A DNA stretch of 50,820 nt from a virus, in the IMG/VR virus record IMGVR_UViG_3300036818_000065, positions 1 to 50,820 of that record. One strand, 5' to 3'. Shown here in pieces: positions 1 to 8,536 of the stretch. The first letter of the stretch is position 1. Each line of letters begins with the position of its first letter. Under the pieces are notes generated by a model, which searched no databases, was not told where the DNA came from, and saw nothing but the letters and a program-made list of their open reading frames with translations. The translations under genes were made by a program, and so were the position numbers.

Positions 1-127
1 CTTTACCAGTTTCACGATTGGACTAGCGGTCTTGATTGTGAGTGTGCTCAAGTGACCGGGGAGGAGCGTGCACCTAGCAAGACCAAGATGATCGTCATGG
101 CCTTGGTGGTTAGCCTGATTGCTAGTT
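1..127. repeat. Terminal duplication (5' copy) from circular assembly
   Basis: Bases 1-127 are identical to 50694-50820. The repeat cuts through two overlapping coding genes and contains nothing that looks like an end structure. An exact overlap of this size is typical of the k-mer overlap an assembler leaves on a circular contig, so it is read as an assembly joint rather than a biological terminal repeat. Bases 1-55 are the 3' end of the XhlA-like gene that starts at 50464. Confidence 0.9.
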
Positions 128-408
128 TGGTGCTGCTGGGTGGCGCCATCTACATCAAGTCACGACAGGAAAATGAACTTAAACAATCTCTTATTGAGAG
201 TTGTGAAAATAGTCCAGTACGTGGAGCCCTCACTGAAATCTTGACCGAAGAAATTGAAGAATCGCACAGCCCACTTACCGCAAAAGTGGCTGAAGCTCTT
301 CACCTCACCAAAAAAGAGTTCGAAGAAGTCATAGCTAAAACCGATGACAAAAAGCAGGACAGGATCGAACAAATCGAACCGTCCGATTGCGAAGCGCAAT
401 ACAAGTAA
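52..408 (+). CDS. Membrane-anchored small protein of the lysis cassette
   Basis: 118 aa with a GTG start whose GTGA overlaps the stop of the preceding XhlA-like gene (seen complete at 50464-50748). After about 12 polar residues there is one strong hydrophobic segment (about residues 13-35), then a charged, helical, soluble tail with two Cys (in ESCEN and SDCEA). I do not recognise a family. The position between an XhlA-like protein and the endolysin suggests a lysis accessory or holin-like role, which is inference. The 5' part of the gene is repeated at 50745-50820 because of the circular joint. Confidence 0.75.
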   Translation: MTGEERAPSKTKMIVMALVVSLIASLVLLGGAIYIKSRQENELKQSLIESCENSPVRGALTEILTEEIEESHSPLTAKVAEALHLTKKEFEEVIAKTDDKKQDRIEQIEPSDCEAQYK

Positions 409-417
409 GGGAGCGAC

Positions 418-1284
418 ATGCCTACTCACACCAAAAACAAGCCAAGGACTTCAACCAAGAATGAGGTCCATCGTACCTTGCACCTGACCACGCCTTTGCT
501 GCAGGGCAAGGACGTCGAGAATCTGCAGCATTCCATTAACGGACTTGTGAAGCACTACGAGTTCCCATGGATGGCAATCACCCCAGATGGCGAATACGGC
601 AAACGAAGTGCGCGCAAAGCCGCGTTCGTGATGGAACTCATAGGTCTGGACAGCGACCTGGTTCACAAGACGCGTCATACCGGTCATCTCAGCGAGGCCA
701 CCCAGCGTCTGATCCGCAATCCGCAAAAGCGAACCGACGCTGATCGCAAACGCGAAGACAACCGCAAGTCTCGATTCCAGAAGCTTCGCAAACAGCACAA
801 AGAAGGACTGAGTGCTGCTGTCGACGCCATGATCAAGCACGTTGGCGTCAAGGAGAACCCACCGGAATCGAACATGGGTCCGTTCCCCATCACGGCTTGC
901 CAGGCGCACTTCGGGCTGGACCATCAGCCGTGGTGCGGATGTTGCGCTGGGTTCTTCATCGAGGTCGAGTGCAACGGCGGGCAGCACACTGGCACCTGGT
1001 GGCCCTATGCGGGCAGCATTCGTACGGACGCGGAAGCTGGCAAAAACGGACTAGAAGACATTAACCCGGCGCATGCCCACAAGGGCTGCATCGCAACCTT
1101 CTTCAGCGGGGGCGATGATCACGTCGGACTGGTGCGAGCAGACAGCGAGAACGGCATCCTCTTCACCGTCGAGGGGAACACGTCGTCGGCGCGCCAGGAC
1201 AGTGACGGCGGCATCATCGAAATCAAGGAACGGTCGTTCAGCGAAGTCACTTGCGTGGCGGTGCTGAACCTCGCTCTGATCTAG
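418..1284 (+). CDS. Endolysin: peptidoglycan-binding-like N-terminus plus CHAP amidase/peptidase
   Basis: 288 aa, ATG preceded by AAGGGAGCG. Residues about 25-72 resemble a peptidoglycan-binding domain: a GKDVENLQ helix, then PDGEYGKRS, as in PG_binding_1 folds. A basic linker (about 103-130) follows. Residues about 150-285 look like a CHAP cysteine hydrolase: the PWCGCCAGF motif (171-179) would supply the nucleophile and DHVGLV (His235) the histidine. It would cut the peptide part of the host cell wall at lysis. It lies directly upstream of the holin. The domain calls rest on motif memory; which of Cys173, 175 or 176 is catalytic is not certain. Confidence 0.82.
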   Translation: MPTHTKNKPRTSTKNEVHRTLHLTTPLLQGKDVENLQHSINGLVKHYEFPWMAITPDGEYGKRSARKAAFVMELIGLDSDLVHKTRHTGHLSEATQRLIRNPQKRTDADRKREDNRKSRFQKLRKQHKEGLSAAVDAMIKHVGVKENPPESNMGPFPITACQAHFGLDHQPWCGCCAGFFIEVECNGGQHTGTWWPYAGSIRTDAEAGKNGLEDINPAHAHKGCIATFFSGGDDHVGLVRADSENGILFTVEGNTSSARQDSDGGIIEIKERSFSEVTCVAVLNLALI

Positions 1285-1297
1285 GAGAGGGAGCATC

Positions 1298-1657
1298 ATG
1301 ATATTTGGATACACTCTGGCGGAAGCAAAGAAGACGGTGATCGCGGTGATCACCTTCGGAGCAGCCGTTGCGGCGATGTTCATCGCCTATAACCCCGGCA
1401 TCAATGAAGCAGCGATCACTCTCGCAGGCGCCATCTTCGGCGTGATCGGGGTGTTCCTGTCACCGCAGTTCAGCATCGAAGACCTGTCCAAGGCGGTGGC
1501 TGCCCTCCAGGGCGCACTGATAGCCCTGGGCAACTTCTTTTTCGTTATTCATCCCTCGACCGTTGTGCAGATCACCACGGTCGTAGGTTCCGCTATCGCG
1601 TTGTACGCGCTGTACCGAGCGAACAACGAGAAGAATCACAACGCGGTAAGCGTCTAG
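1298..1657 (+). CDS. Holin
   Basis: 119 aa, ATG after GGAGAGGGAGC. Three hydrophobic stretches (about residues 13-33, 37-56 and 69-105, the last perhaps two segments) and a charged C-terminus (YRANNEKN) fit a small multi-span holin. It follows the endolysin by 13 bases, the usual lysis-cassette arrangement. It would permeabilise the inner membrane and release the endolysin. The assignment rests on topology and context, not on a recognised family signature. Confidence 0.75.
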   Translation: MIFGYTLAEAKKTVIAVITFGAAVAAMFIAYNPGINEAAITLAGAIFGVIGVFLSPQFSIEDLSKAVAALQGALIALGNFFFVIHPSTVVQITTVVGSAIALYALYRANNEKNHNAVSV

Positions 1658-1673
1658 TCGAAGGAGCAGGGCC

Positions 1674-3905
1674 GTGCCAACCGCAACCAAGCCAAATACC
1701 ACTGAACAAGGAAGTCTGGGCAATCAGACTACGGTGATCAGCGGTCTCAGGTCATGGGGCCAGATGATCAACGAAACGGAGTTCTCGCCTGAGCTTCGGT
1801 GGCCAGCTAGCGTCTGGGTCTTCAATCGGATGATCAAGAGTGACGCTCAGCTGAAGGGTTTGATGCGAGGCACGGTCCTGCCTCTCGAGAGGTTCAGGTA
1901 TTCGCTTGATCCCAACGGCGCCAACGACAAACTCGTGCAGCAGCTTAGCAAAGAGATCAAGCTTCCCATCAAGGGGCGCGAGGACGAGTTCGTTGTTGGC
2001 CGCACCCGCAATCAGTTCACCTGGAAACGCCATCTGCCCGTCGCGCTGCGTGCGCTGACCTATGGCCACTACTTCTTCGAACAGATTATGGAGATGGACG
2101 AGGAAAAGTACGGCGACGATCTATACCATATCAAGAAAATTGCGCCGCGTCCGCCGTACACCATCGCCCAAATCAACGTCGCCAAAGACGGCGAGCTTGA
2201 AGGCATCAAACAGGCAACCTCGTCTTGGGCGCTTGGGGTCAGCAATCTACTGTCACCTGGCATCCCCGTCAGCGCACTGATCGCATACGTGTGGGAAAAA
2301 GAAGGCGCCAACTGGACCGGCGAGTCACTGATGCGGTCTTGCTTCCGCAACTACGTGATCAAGGACATGCTGATTCGCATCGACGCTCAGAAGCACGAAC
2401 GGATGGGCATGGGCATCCCCTGGTTCGAGGCTCCGGAAGGCGCCAGCCAGGAGCTGATCGACGCGCTGGACGAACTGGCCGAGGAAATTCGTGGCGGTGA
2501 CGAGTCGGGCTTGGCGGTCCCCAGCGGAGCTAAGCTGAAGCTGGCTGGCGTAGAGGGCACGGTGCCCGACACGATGGGGTCGGTGGACAAACACAACGAG
2601 GAAATGGCACGTTCCTTCTTGATGATGTTCATGCAGCTGGGGCAGACCAAAACCGGCAGCCGCGCGCTGGGAGCAGAGTTCATCGAATTCTTCAACTACG
2701 CCCAAGAGGGCATTGCCGATTGGGTCACTGAGACCTTCAACGAGTACATGATCGAGGATTGGGTAGACTGGAACTACGGTGAGGACGAGGCAGCGCCGCG
2801 AATCATCTACGAGCGCAGCCCCACCGAGACGGTACAGGCAACCGAACTTGCTGAACTGGTCGCCAAGGGCGTGGTCAAAGTTGATCCCGAACTGGAAGCC
2901 TACATTCGCCAGCGCTACAAAATGCCTCTCAAGTCCGAAGACCAACGGACCAAAGAGGAAGAAGAAGCCAAAGCGCAGCAAGAGCGGGAAGACAAAAAAG
3001 CTGAACAGCCCGTTGTGGCTCCTCCGCCGACCAATGAGCCAGCCGCCCCAGAACCTGAACCAGCGAAAGCCGGTTCGGGGCGGCGCAGCAGGAAAGTTCG
3101 CGCAGAGGAAGGTGCTCCCTCGCCTCTACCGGACCGAGCGTTGCGCCGTCAGCCTTACGACCACGAGATCACTGCTGCCACTGACTTCGCCCGAATGGAT
3201 GAACAGTGGACTGCAAATCGTGACGCACTGTTCGAAGCGGTCAAAGAGCTACAGGCCGCGCAAGTTGACGAACTACACGATCTAATCGTGGCTGCCGATG
3301 GTGATCTAGTGCAGCTGAGCCAACTAGCAGTCGAAGACACCACGCATGAAGCCATCCTAGCAAGCATGCAGGAAATGGCAGATGAGGGCATCGATCAAGC
3401 CGCTACTGAGGCCGAGGACCAGGGCGTGACCAAGGCCAAGCGCCCCAAGCTGAGTGAGCTGGAGGACAGCCTTACCGCCCGCGCAAAAGGTGTAGGCGAA
3501 GTGCTGACCCGCGAGCTCAGCGCCGCCGCCGGCAAGAAAGCGATGGACCTGAGTGGGGGCAGTCTTGATGCAAAAGAAGTTGCTGCGGCAGTCAAGGAAC
3601 ACCTGAACGGTCTGACCAAAGCTCGCGTTAAGGACCAAATCAGCGGTGCGACCAGCACTGCCCAGAATGGTGGGCGGAAGTTGACCATGCGGCGCAACGA
3701 CGCGCAGCACATTTACTCAAGTGAGTTGCTGGACGAGAACACCTGTCAGAACTGCACCGCTGAGGACGGCACTGAATTCGACAGCGTTGAAGCAGCTGAG
3801 GTCGATTATCCCGGTGGTGGCTACGCTGCATGCGAAGGTGGAGAGCGCTGTCGTGGCACGTTGGTGGCGGTATACAACGAGGAGGCGAACAGTGCCGAAA
3901 GTTAG
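1674..3905 (+). CDS. Portal protein (DUF935/Mu gp29-like) fused to a MuF-type minor head domain
   Basis: 743 aa, GTG start after AAGGAGCAGGGCC. The first 450 or so residues resemble the Mu-like portal family (DUF935): ETEFSPELRWP near the N-terminus, then RALTYGHYFFEQI and MMFMQLGQTKTGSRALG. The portal forms the dodecameric ring at the packaging vertex. A Lys/Glu/Pro-rich linker (about 420-480) leads to a helical C-terminal part. This ends in a Cys-rich signature (DENTCQNC near residue 690, then CEGGERCRG) typical of MuF minor head proteins. In Mu the portal (gp29) and gp30 are separate, so this looks like a fusion; 743 aa is far longer than a lone portal. Confidence 0.82.
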   Translation: MPTATKPNTTEQGSLGNQTTVISGLRSWGQMINETEFSPELRWPASVWVFNRMIKSDAQLKGLMRGTVLPLERFRYSLDPNGANDKLVQQLSKEIKLPIKGREDEFVVGRTRNQFTWKRHLPVALRALTYGHYFFEQIMEMDEEKYGDDLYHIKKIAPRPPYTIAQINVAKDGELEGIKQATSSWALGVSNLLSPGIPVSALIAYVWEKEGANWTGESLMRSCFRNYVIKDMLIRIDAQKHERMGMGIPWFEAPEGASQELIDALDELAEEIRGGDESGLAVPSGAKLKLAGVEGTVPDTMGSVDKHNEEMARSFLMMFMQLGQTKTGSRALGAEFIEFFNYAQEGIADWVTETFNEYMIEDWVDWNYGEDEAAPRIIYERSPTETVQATELAELVAKGVVKVDPELEAYIRQRYKMPLKSEDQRTKEEEEAKAQQEREDKKAEQPVVAPPPTNEPAAPEPEPAKAGSGRRSRKVRAEEGAPSPLPDRALRRQPYDHEITAATDFARMDEQWTANRDALFEAVKELQAAQVDELHDLIVAADGDLVQLSQLAVEDTTHEAILASMQEMADEGIDQAATEAEDQGVTKAKRPKLSELEDSLTARAKGVGEVLTRELSAAAGKKAMDLSGGSLDAKEVAAAVKEHLNGLTKARVKDQISGATSTAQNGGRKLTMRRNDAQHIYSSELLDENTCQNCTAEDGTEFDSVEAAEVDYPGGGYAACEGGERCRGTLVAVYNEEANSAES

Positions 3906-5448
3906 GCAGCCAAAGATCAAAGCTGGCGCTGCATTGGTCACCATTCCAAATGTGCCTATTGTCAGCACTGGAACGTACCACCTGGCGTCGGGCATCACCA
4001 CCTTTACGGAGGAGCATCTAAGGGCGGCCATAGCTGCCCAAGACGACCCCGCTGTCACTGCTCCCAGACTCAAGATAGGGCATGAGTCTGATTTCGGTGA
4101 TGGCGAGCCTTGCTTCGGCAAAGTGCTCAACATGTACTTGGGCGACAACGACCAGACTATCTACGGTGATTACGTAGGTGTGCCAGTTTGGTTGGCTGAA
4201 CTGATGCCCACTGCTTATCCTGCTAGGTCGATTGAGGGCGCGTTCGACGCCCAGGTGGCGGAGGACAAGCCGCCTCATGCCCTCTTGATCACGGCAGTCA
4301 GTCTTCTTGGTGTTGTTGCTCCTGGCGTCAGCACCTTGGAGGATCTCCCTGACCTGTATGGCGAGCAGGCACCGGAGGGTCTCGAAATAATCGCGACGAC
4401 GAACTTGGTCGCGGGAAGCAAAATCATCGCCAAGGCAGTCGGAGGTGACATGCCGAAAGACAAGATCACTGCCGCTGTCTCCGTAGACGACGTTCGTCGC
4501 GAGTACTACGAGTCATTGGGCTCAGCTGAAGCGTGGTGGTGGATATGCCGCGTGGAAGTGGACCCGATGCAGCTGATCGTCGACGACGAAGAAGGGAGCC
4601 TGTATAGGGTGACTTACGACCCCTCTGGGAGTGAAATCACGTTCGGTGATCCCATCGAGGTCGAAATCGTCTACGTCGACGTAGGCAGCAGCGAAGCGAC
4701 GGCTGCTCGTGCGGCTGTCAAAGGCGAGGGAAAGATTCTCGCCAGTTACAACAATCGGTCGGAATCCCGGCCGGACGACAATGAGGAAGGAGGAAGCGTG
4801 CCAAAAGCGAAAGCCAAAACCAAAGCGGAGAAGGCCAAGCAACTGCGCGCAGGCCTCGGTCTGGCTGAGGACGCCACCGATAAAGAAGTTTCGGCGGCTC
4901 TCAAAGAGGCTGAGGAACTCCTCGCCTCAGACGACTCCGAAGAAGAGGAGGAGTCTGACGATGACGAGGATAATGAAGAAGAAGAGGAAACCCCTGAGCC
5001 AGAAGGCGGGGGCGAGGAAGAAGAGGAAGATGACGACGAGGAAGGCGAGACCACTGCCAAAGGTGGCAAGTTCGTCGACGAGGCAACTCTCGCCAAGCTG
5101 AAGGCCAATTCCGACATGGGCGTCAAAGCCCGTAAGGAACAGCTCAAAAAAGAGCGTGAGGATGCTCTCAGCGCTGCTGTCAAGGCAGGTAAGTTCCCTC
5201 GCGCTCGGAAGGGACACTGGAGGAAACTCTGGATCAACGATCCAGATGGTACCAAGGCGTCCATAGAAGAACTGGAGCCCAATCTGATTCCAGTTGAGGA
5301 GCGTGGCCAGACCGATGGAGACGATGTCGAGGCAGGCAACGGCTCCGACTACCCCGAGACCTGGCTCTCACCAGCTGAGCGACAGCGCATTGCTTCCGCC
5401 AAGCAGGGTGTAGGTGCTGGCTTGATTACCACGCAAGAGGTGGCGTAA
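3892..5448 (+). CDS. Prohead protease (Mu gpI-like) with C-terminal scaffold
   Basis: 518 aa. The chosen GTG at 3892 has GGAGG six bases upstream and overlaps the end of the portal gene by 14 bases. Residues about 1-180 resemble the Mu I protease: FTEEHLRAAI, LKIGHE (candidate catalytic His) and AVSLLGVVAPGV (candidate Ser). Residues about 300-518 are extremely Glu/Asp-rich and then helical, as expected of an internal scaffold that is digested during capsid maturation. A second in-frame start with a perfect ribosome site occurs at 4798 (separate entry). The exact catalytic residues are inferred. Confidence 0.8.
   Translation: MPKVRQPKIKAGAALVTIPNVPIVSTGTYHLASGITTFTEEHLRAAIAAQDDPAVTAPRLKIGHESDFGDGEPCFGKVLNMYLGDNDQTIYGDYVGVPVWLAELMPTAYPARSIEGAFDAQVAEDKPPHALLITAVSLLGVVAPGVSTLEDLPDLYGEQAPEGLEIIATTNLVAGSKIIAKAVGGDMPKDKITAAVSVDDVRREYYESLGSAEAWWWICRVEVDPMQLIVDDEEGSLYRVTYDPSGSEITFGDPIEVEIVYVDVGSSEATAARAAVKGEGKILASYNNRSESRPDDNEEGGSVPKAKAKTKAEKAKQLRAGLGLAEDATDKEVSAALKEAEELLASDDSEEEEESDDDEDNEEEEETPEPEGGGEEEEEDDDEEGETTAKGGKFVDEATLAKLKANSDMGVKARKEQLKKEREDALSAAVKAGKFPRARKGHWRKLWINDPDGTKASIEELEPNLIPVEERGQTDGDDVEAGNGSDYPETWLSPAERQRIASAKQGVGAGLITTQEVA
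4798..5448 (+). CDS. Nested scaffold protein from an internal start of the protease gene
   Basis: In frame with the protease, GTG at 4798 is preceded by AAGGAGG with a six-base gap, as good a ribosome site as any real start nearby. The product would be 216 aa: a basic N-terminus (PKAKAKTKAEKAK), an acidic run of Glu/Asp, then a Lys-rich helical tail. Phage Mu (Z inside I) and lambda (Nu3 inside C) make their scaffolds this way. The start is seen; its use is inferred from the analogy. Confidence 0.65.
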   Translation: MPKAKAKTKAEKAKQLRAGLGLAEDATDKEVSAALKEAEELLASDDSEEEEESDDDEDNEEEEETPEPEGGGEEEEEDDDEEGETTAKGGKFVDEATLAKLKANSDMGVKARKEQLKKEREDALSAAVKAGKFPRARKGHWRKLWINDPDGTKASIEELEPNLIPVEERGQTDGDDVEAGNGSDYPETWLSPAERQRIASAKQGVGAGLITTQEVA

Positions 5449-5910
5449 ATGACTGTCACCAACGAGTGCATCCCCTACCAGGAGCCAGGAGACGATCTCC
5501 CCTGCAGCGTCAAGGCCGGCAAATCGGTTGTAGGAAAGCGATTCGTGGTTATTGGCGAAGATATGCAGGGCGATCCAAATGGCCTGTCAACTGACGTAGA
5601 AGGTAACAACTACGTCATTGAACCGGCCCCTGCCAACGCCCTGGTCGTGTTGGGCGTCGCATCTCACAACGCGGCAGAAAAAAAGAAGGTCACCGTTAAG
5701 GGTGCTCCGTGCGTGCTCCCTGTGACGGCAGGAGCGGCCATCGCTGCAGGCGAACAGGTCGGAGTTGGGGCCGAAGGTAAAGCGGTCAAAGTTGTACCGC
5801 GTACCGAAGCCGAAATCAAAGAAGGCAAAAGCGACTTCAAAACTCCGCCAGTGGGTCTCGCTCTTGCCGACGCAGCCGAAGGGGTCGATTGCCCCGTGAA
5901 GCTGTACTAG
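5449..5910 (+). CDS. Capsid cement/decoration protein (DUF2190-like)
   Basis: 153 aa, ATG immediately after the protease stop. Beta-rich, with an internal pattern VTAGAAIAAGEQVGVGAEGKA that matches the look of DUF2190-type capsid cement proteins. Its place between protease/scaffold and major capsid protein is the normal site for such a gene. It would bind the outside of the expanded capsid and stabilise it. Confidence 0.68.
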   Translation: MTVTNECIPYQEPGDDLPCSVKAGKSVVGKRFVVIGEDMQGDPNGLSTDVEGNNYVIEPAPANALVVLGVASHNAAEKKKVTVKGAPCVLPVTAGAAIAAGEQVGVGAEGKAVKVVPRTEAEIKEGKSDFKTPPVGLALADAAEGVDCPVKLY

Positions 5911-5928
5911 AAGGGAAGGAGGAAGAGC

Positions 5929-6831
5929 ATGCCAAAAGAAAACAGCCCTGTTCATCCGCTGGGTCCTCCGACCCTGTCGGGCAACGAGCTCACGGTTGAC
6001 ACGATGCTGGAACAGCCAACCCGCATCACCAACATGATCATGGACCTGTCTCTGCAGAAATTCATCATCGACAGGATCTTTGCATCGGCTGGTGGTGTAA
6101 CCGGCGGCGCCATCGTGTACGACGTTACGAGCGCGAACGAAATTTACGCGTCGCGTGACATCGGGCGCGTGTCGCCTGGCGGCGAGTTCCCGCTCATCAC
6201 CAGCGAGCGTCCCGTACCCTCGATTGCAGAAGTCGAGAAGTGGGGCGCCAAAGTGTTCATCACTGAGGAGGCGAAAGAACGCAACAACAGCGCTCTCTTC
6301 ACCAACAAGGTTCGCCAGATGACGAACACCATCATCCGCAAGCTCAACCAGAGGGCTATTGCGGAGCTGGAGAAGTCGATTGAAGCATCTGAACAGAAAA
6401 CGAACGGAAACAATTGGGCGGCTGTCAAAACTGCCGGGGTCGAAGCCTCGCAGGCTGACAAATTCCCGGCGTTCGATTTCGCCCACGTTCAGCAGCTGGC
6501 AGACGAAGATGAGCTCGGCATCGTCTACAACCTGTGGCTCCTTAACCCGCAGGAGTTCACGCGGCTTGTCACGATCTACGGGTCGGCAAACCTGCGGCCT
6601 CTGCTGCAGGAGCTCGGCATCGACATCTACGTGTCGAACCGGGTTACCGCTGGAACGGCGTACGTCGTCGCCCAGCAGCAAGTCGGTGAGATGCGTGTCG
6701 AGAAACCGCTGACCACTCGTACGTGGTACGAGGAGGAAACCGAGCGCACCTGGGTTCAGTCCAGCGTCCGCCCGGTGATGTTCGTGAACAACCCGTTCGC
6801 GGTGGTCAAAGTAGAAAAACTCGCGGGGTGA
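5929..6831 (+). CDS. Major capsid protein (HK97 fold expected)
   Basis: 300 aa, ATG after a strong AAGGGAAGGAGGAAGAGC leader, consistent with high expression. The position after protease/scaffold and cement protein, and the sequence pattern, identify it as the capsid subunit. The N-terminal part has EQPTRITNMIMDL, then YASRDIGRVSPGGEFPLI; the middle has KVRQMTNTIIRKLNQRAIAE (spine helix-like); the C-terminus has RPVMFVNNPFAVVKVEKL. No obvious delta domain is visible, so scaffolding probably comes from the separate product at 4798. Confidence 0.85.
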   Translation: MPKENSPVHPLGPPTLSGNELTVDTMLEQPTRITNMIMDLSLQKFIIDRIFASAGGVTGGAIVYDVTSANEIYASRDIGRVSPGGEFPLITSERPVPSIAEVEKWGAKVFITEEAKERNNSALFTNKVRQMTNTIIRKLNQRAIAELEKSIEASEQKTNGNNWAAVKTAGVEASQADKFPAFDFAHVQQLADEDELGIVYNLWLLNPQEFTRLVTIYGSANLRPLLQELGIDIYVSNRVTAGTAYVVAQQQVGEMRVEKPLTTRTWYEEETERTWVQSSVRPVMFVNNPFAVVKVEKLAG

Positions 6832-6835
6832 TCGA

Positions 6836-7534
6836 ATGGAAACTCGCGAGATAAAAATCCGTTCATTCGTTTACACGTCGACGTTCAAGGACTTCGACGG
6901 AGTTGAGCGATCGCAGCAACAGATCGCTTCTAAAGGAGACACCGTCGAAATCAGCGACTACTGGATTCGCTACGGTGAAGACATGGGTGCGTTCGTTACT
7001 GACGCTGATCGCGAAGCAGAAGAGACGGACGAAGATGTGCTTGACACGGCTGAGACGGTCGAGGAAATGGGCGACGACGAACTCATGAATTGGGTTTCGG
7101 ACAAGACCATTCCCGAGATTCTTTCCGTGGCCAACGCAGATCCAACCCTGTGCGCGAGACTGCTGGATGCCGAGAACAAGGCGACTGGCAACGACCCGCG
7201 TACCGGATTGCTGGAGGCCCTGACCCATATCATGGCTGCTAGTGAGGGCAGTGGTGCTCTTGCCGAGACTGAAGAAAGTGTCGAGGACCTGGCCAAGCGG
7301 CTGGGCGTCGACCTGGAACAGGTTGAGGGTACTGGCGAAGACGACGAGATCACCGTCGATGACGTCAAGGAGTACTACGACGAAGAGATCGCAGACGCCA
7401 CCGACGGCGCTGTTGAGCTCGCTGAGGAGAAGCAGTTGTTCCTGGCGGACATCACCGGCACCGGCGCGGACGGACGCATCACCAAAGACGACGTCCAGAA
7501 GTTCCTGGACAAGCGCGAGGCCGCATCCGAGTGA
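6836..7534 (+). CDS. Head/neck protein with two E2-type peripheral-subunit-binding-like motifs
   Basis: 232 aa, directly after the capsid gene. The N-terminal 55 residues are beta-rich (KIRSFVYTSTF, DTVEISDYW); residues about 60-145 are acidic and helical. The C-terminus holds two copies of a short motif: about 149-181 (DLAKRLGVDLEQVEGTG, then DVKEY) and 192-224 (ADITGTGADGRITKDDV). This is the hallmark pattern of the peripheral subunit-binding domain of 2-oxo-acid dehydrogenase E2 proteins (helix, GTG, G-R-I, DV). A third copy is in the gene at 9174. A connector or head-completion role is inferred from position only. Confidence 0.6.
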   Translation: METREIKIRSFVYTSTFKDFDGVERSQQQIASKGDTVEISDYWIRYGEDMGAFVTDADREAEETDEDVLDTAETVEEMGDDELMNWVSDKTIPEILSVANADPTLCARLLDAENKATGNDPRTGLLEALTHIMAASEGSGALAETEESVEDLAKRLGVDLEQVEGTGEDDEITVDDVKEYYDEEIADATDGAVELAEEKQLFLADITGTGADGRITKDDVQKFLDKREAASE

Positions 7535-7608
7535 AGTTGGCCGCAGACAGCAAGCAGGGCTGGCAGGCAACTGTCGGCCCTGCGCTGCCCGCGCTGGGGC
7601 AGCTCTGA
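7531..7608 (+). CDS. Possible 25-residue coupling ORF
   Basis: A GTG start overlaps the previous stop (GTGA) and the TGA overlaps the next ATG by one base (TGATG), so this small frame exactly fills the gap between two neck genes. The peptide begins VKLAADSKQGW and ends PALPALGQL. It may be a translated relay that couples the neighbours, or chance. There is no homology I recognise and no independent ribosome site. Confidence 0.3.
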   Translation: MKLAADSKQGWQATVGPALPALGQL

Positions 7609-8060
7609 TGAACTACGCCTGGGAAGCCAGTGTCGAAGATGTTGCGGCGTTGTTGCCGCAGCGCACCAAGGGTGAGTACGGTAAAGATGGGGAATTCACT
7701 GAAGGCACCACCCCGACCAAAAAACAAGTCGAAGACATCCTTGTAAAATCTGCCGGGCGCATAGCAAGCAAGCTGCGTCTTAAGGGCGAAAAAGACATCT
7801 GCTCCGACGGACCGATTGGCATGGCGGAAGAAGTGCATGCCTTGCGCGCCGCGATGATGGTGGAGCTCACCTACTTCGCGAATCAGCTGCGCACCGATCA
7901 GTCTCCATATAAAAACTTGAAAGAGCAATACGACGAAGGAATCAAGGATCTGCTTGCAGCCTATGAGGACGAGTGCGGTGGTGGCACCGGGCTTGGTGGC
8001 GAGGAGAGACCTAAAGGTTCATTCCCACGACCGCGTCGTTGGAATCGGAGGAGATTCTGA
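7608..8060 (+). CDS. Head-tail connector protein (gp6-like adaptor)
   Basis: 150 aa. ATG at 7608 was chosen because it follows the upstream frame as TGATG and gives the usual adaptor N-terminus (NYAWEASVEDVAALLPQRTK). The pattern, an N-terminal segment listing tag positions, 'EDILVKSAGRIASKL', then a long helix with repeated acidic residues, is typical of small head-tail connector proteins. It would bind under the portal ring. The C-terminus is basic (PRPRRWNRRRF). Confidence 0.62.
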   Translation: MNYAWEASVEDVAALLPQRTKGEYGKDGEFTEGTTPTKKQVEDILVKSAGRIASKLRLKGEKDICSDGPIGMAEEVHALRAAMMVELTYFANQLRTDQSPYKNLKEQYDEGIKDLLAAYEDECGGGTGLGGEERPKGSFPRPRRWNRRRF

Positions 8061-8536
8061 TGCCAGGCGTGGTGATTGAGTTTGAGGCATTTGGCCACAA
8101 ACAGATCGTTCGTGAACTTGAGCGTTTTGCAGACTTTGCCGGTGACGCTGCGCCTGCTTGGGAGAAGATCATCGACCTGATGCGCGAGGATATCCAGGAG
8201 CAATTCGACTCCGAGGGGCAGAGCATGTCAGGTGGTTGGGCTCCTCTCAAGCCGGTCACCATCGAACGCAAGGCTGCACTTGGCCTGAGCCCAGAGATCA
8301 TGCGAGCTACTGATAGGCTGATGCAGTCGCTGACCGATGAGCGTGGCGGCGACCAGGTTCACGAGGTGACGCCACATGGCTTTGACTTTGGTTCCAAGGT
8401 GGACTACGGCAAATACCACATGGGTCCAGCCAAGGACGGAAGCCGTCCGGCTCGACCTCCGATCGACTTCACTGAGGCTCAACGTCGAAAGTACGTCAAG
8501 GTGCTGCAGACGTATCTGATGGGCGGAGAGATATGA
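8060..8536 (+). CDS. Virion morphogenesis protein (Mu gpG-like, tail completion)
   Basis: 158 aa. The ATG at 8060 overlaps the previous stop by one base and has GGAGGAG six bases upstream, so it is preferred to the TTG at 8039. The pattern ELERFADFAGDAAPAWEKI, DIQEQFDSEG, GGWAPLKPVTIERKA and IMRATDRLMQSLT is that of the phage virion morphogenesis family (Mu gpG). In that family the protein acts in head completion or tail joining. It lies between the connector and the probable tail terminator. Confidence 0.75.
   Translation: MPGVVIEFEAFGHKQIVRELERFADFAGDAAPAWEKIIDLMREDIQEQFDSEGQSMSGGWAPLKPVTIERKAALGLSPEIMRATDRLMQSLTDERGGDQVHEVTPHGFDFGSKVDYGKYHMGPAKDGSRPARPPIDFTEAQRRKYVKVLQTYLMGGEI

Noticed and set aside
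1-127. A biological direct terminal repeat
   Set aside because: The length and position inside coupled genes fit an assembler overlap; there is no end-associated structure.
5587-6681. A 364-residue open frame on the minus strand opposite the capsid gene, and several other long minus-strand frames
   Set aside because: They mirror strong plus-strand genes, lack ribosome sites and have composition typical of antisense shadows.
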